DNA from: Diplosphaera chodatii | Taxonomy: Eukaryota > Chlorophyta > Trebouxiophyceae > Prasiolales > Stichococcaceae | Assembly: GCA_032358165.1 (NCBI GenBank) | Contig: JAALGY010000015.1 | Span: 2,294,001 to 2,358,000, forward strand | Reading direction: 5' to 3' | DNA: 64,000 bases | Shown: one piece after another, positions 63,649-64,000 of the stretch | Layout of the letters: every line of letters begins with the position of its first letter | Numbering within the stretch: position 1 is the stretch's first letter | Notes under the pieces: generated by a model | Databases searched by the model: none | What the model saw: the letters and a program-made list of their open reading frames with translations, nothing else | What the model was told of the DNA's origin: nothing | Program-made: the position numbers and the translations under genes

Positions 63649-64000
63649 CTAGAATGCGACAGCGGCAACGCCCCGTGTCAGTTCGTTGAATATGAAGAGA
63701 TTCCATGCGGAGTGCAACACCATGGGTGCCAGCAGGTTGCGTGTGTGCACGAACAGCAACCCGAGCAGGCCGCCCAGCACCAGCAGCGATACAAACTGGC
63801 AGCCTGCGCAGCAGCAGGCAGAGGGCCTGATAGGCCTGTGTGACAGCTGAGCGTGAGCAATTTTCTGACTGCAACACACACATGGCCACTTCGCTCCAGA
63901 CTGACGCAAGGATGGCAGTGATGAAAAACCGACATGTTCATTGACGGGCACCTTGCAAGTGCGCAATGGCGAAGATGAACGCTGAGGCCGCGATGGCGCC
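63649..64000 (-). CDS. CPBP/CAAX-type intramembrane protease (C-terminal part)
   Basis: A membrane protease-like protein of the CPBP (Abi/Rce1) superfamily; the rest lies beyond the right edge. Two exons are visible: 63952 to beyond 64000 and 63649-63803. The first reads AIAASAFIFAIAHLQ with the conserved His motif. The second reads GCQFVSLLVLGGLLGLLFVH, then NLLAPMVLHSAWNLFIF, with the second conserved His and Asn and two membrane segments, ending GVAAVAF. The conserved EExxxR motif would lie upstream, outside the window. Plant homologues are often in plastid membranes, but the location cannot be seen here. Confidence 0.88.
   Translation of the reverse strand, partial: APSRPQRSSSPLRTCKVPVNEHVGFSSLPSLRQSGAKWPCVCCSQKIAHAQLSHRPIRPSACCCAGCQFVSLLVLGGLLGLLFVHTRNLLAPMVLHSAWNLFIFNELTRGVAAVAF

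Overview
This window is nuclear DNA of a green alga. It is GC-rich, gene-dense and packed with short introns, nearly all running from GT(G/A/C)NG to (T/C)GCAG. It encodes a light-dependent protochlorophyllide reductase with a transit-peptide-like N-terminus and a plastid rhodanese protein. A TTTAGGG telomere-type repeat sits in one intron. I think a trebouxiophyte (Coccomyxa/Chlorella-like) is likeliest, but that is inference. No mobile element, rRNA, tRNA or CRISPR array was found.

I rebuilt 20 multi-exon genes by joining open reading segments at splice sites so that reading phase and family conservation agreed. From left to right: 1-9 kb has a MAP kinase (-, cut by the window edge), clathrin adaptor AP-2 sigma (+), an NAD-dependent sugar-epimerase-like SDR (-) and a thylakoid-type rhodanese with a helical tail (+). 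10-20 kb has an AP2/ERF transcription factor (-), a ubiquitin-specific protease (-) and TSR3, an 18S rRNA modification enzyme (+). 20-28 kb has VPS72/YL1 of the SWR1 remodeller (-), an OTU-UBA-SEC-C deubiquitinase (-), the WD40 protein GNB1L (+) and a poorly supported small gene (-). 28-43 kb has a BTB/T1-domain protein (+), a DCL/DUF3223 protein with an RGG tail (-), NudC (+) and the 23-exon SPATA20/DUF255 thioredoxin-like protein (+). 43-64 kb has eIF4B (+), POR (-), UDP-sugar pyrophosphorylase (+), LUC7-like splicing factor (-, one-base frameshift), neurochondrin (+) and a CPBP/CAAX protease (-, cut by the edge).

The genes do not form a pathway. They are a typical mixed eukaryotic neighbourhood arranged in divergent and convergent pairs with short spacers. 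Several chromatin, ribosome, translation and ubiquitin genes lie close together, but I see no evidence of functional clustering. The most unusual features are two perfect tandem hairpins inside one intron of the UDP-sugar pyrophosphorylase gene, at least seven GC-AG introns, a tripled splice-acceptor module in the rhodanese gene, an intergenic hairpin near 32.5 kb, and a one-base frameshift in the LUC7-like gene.
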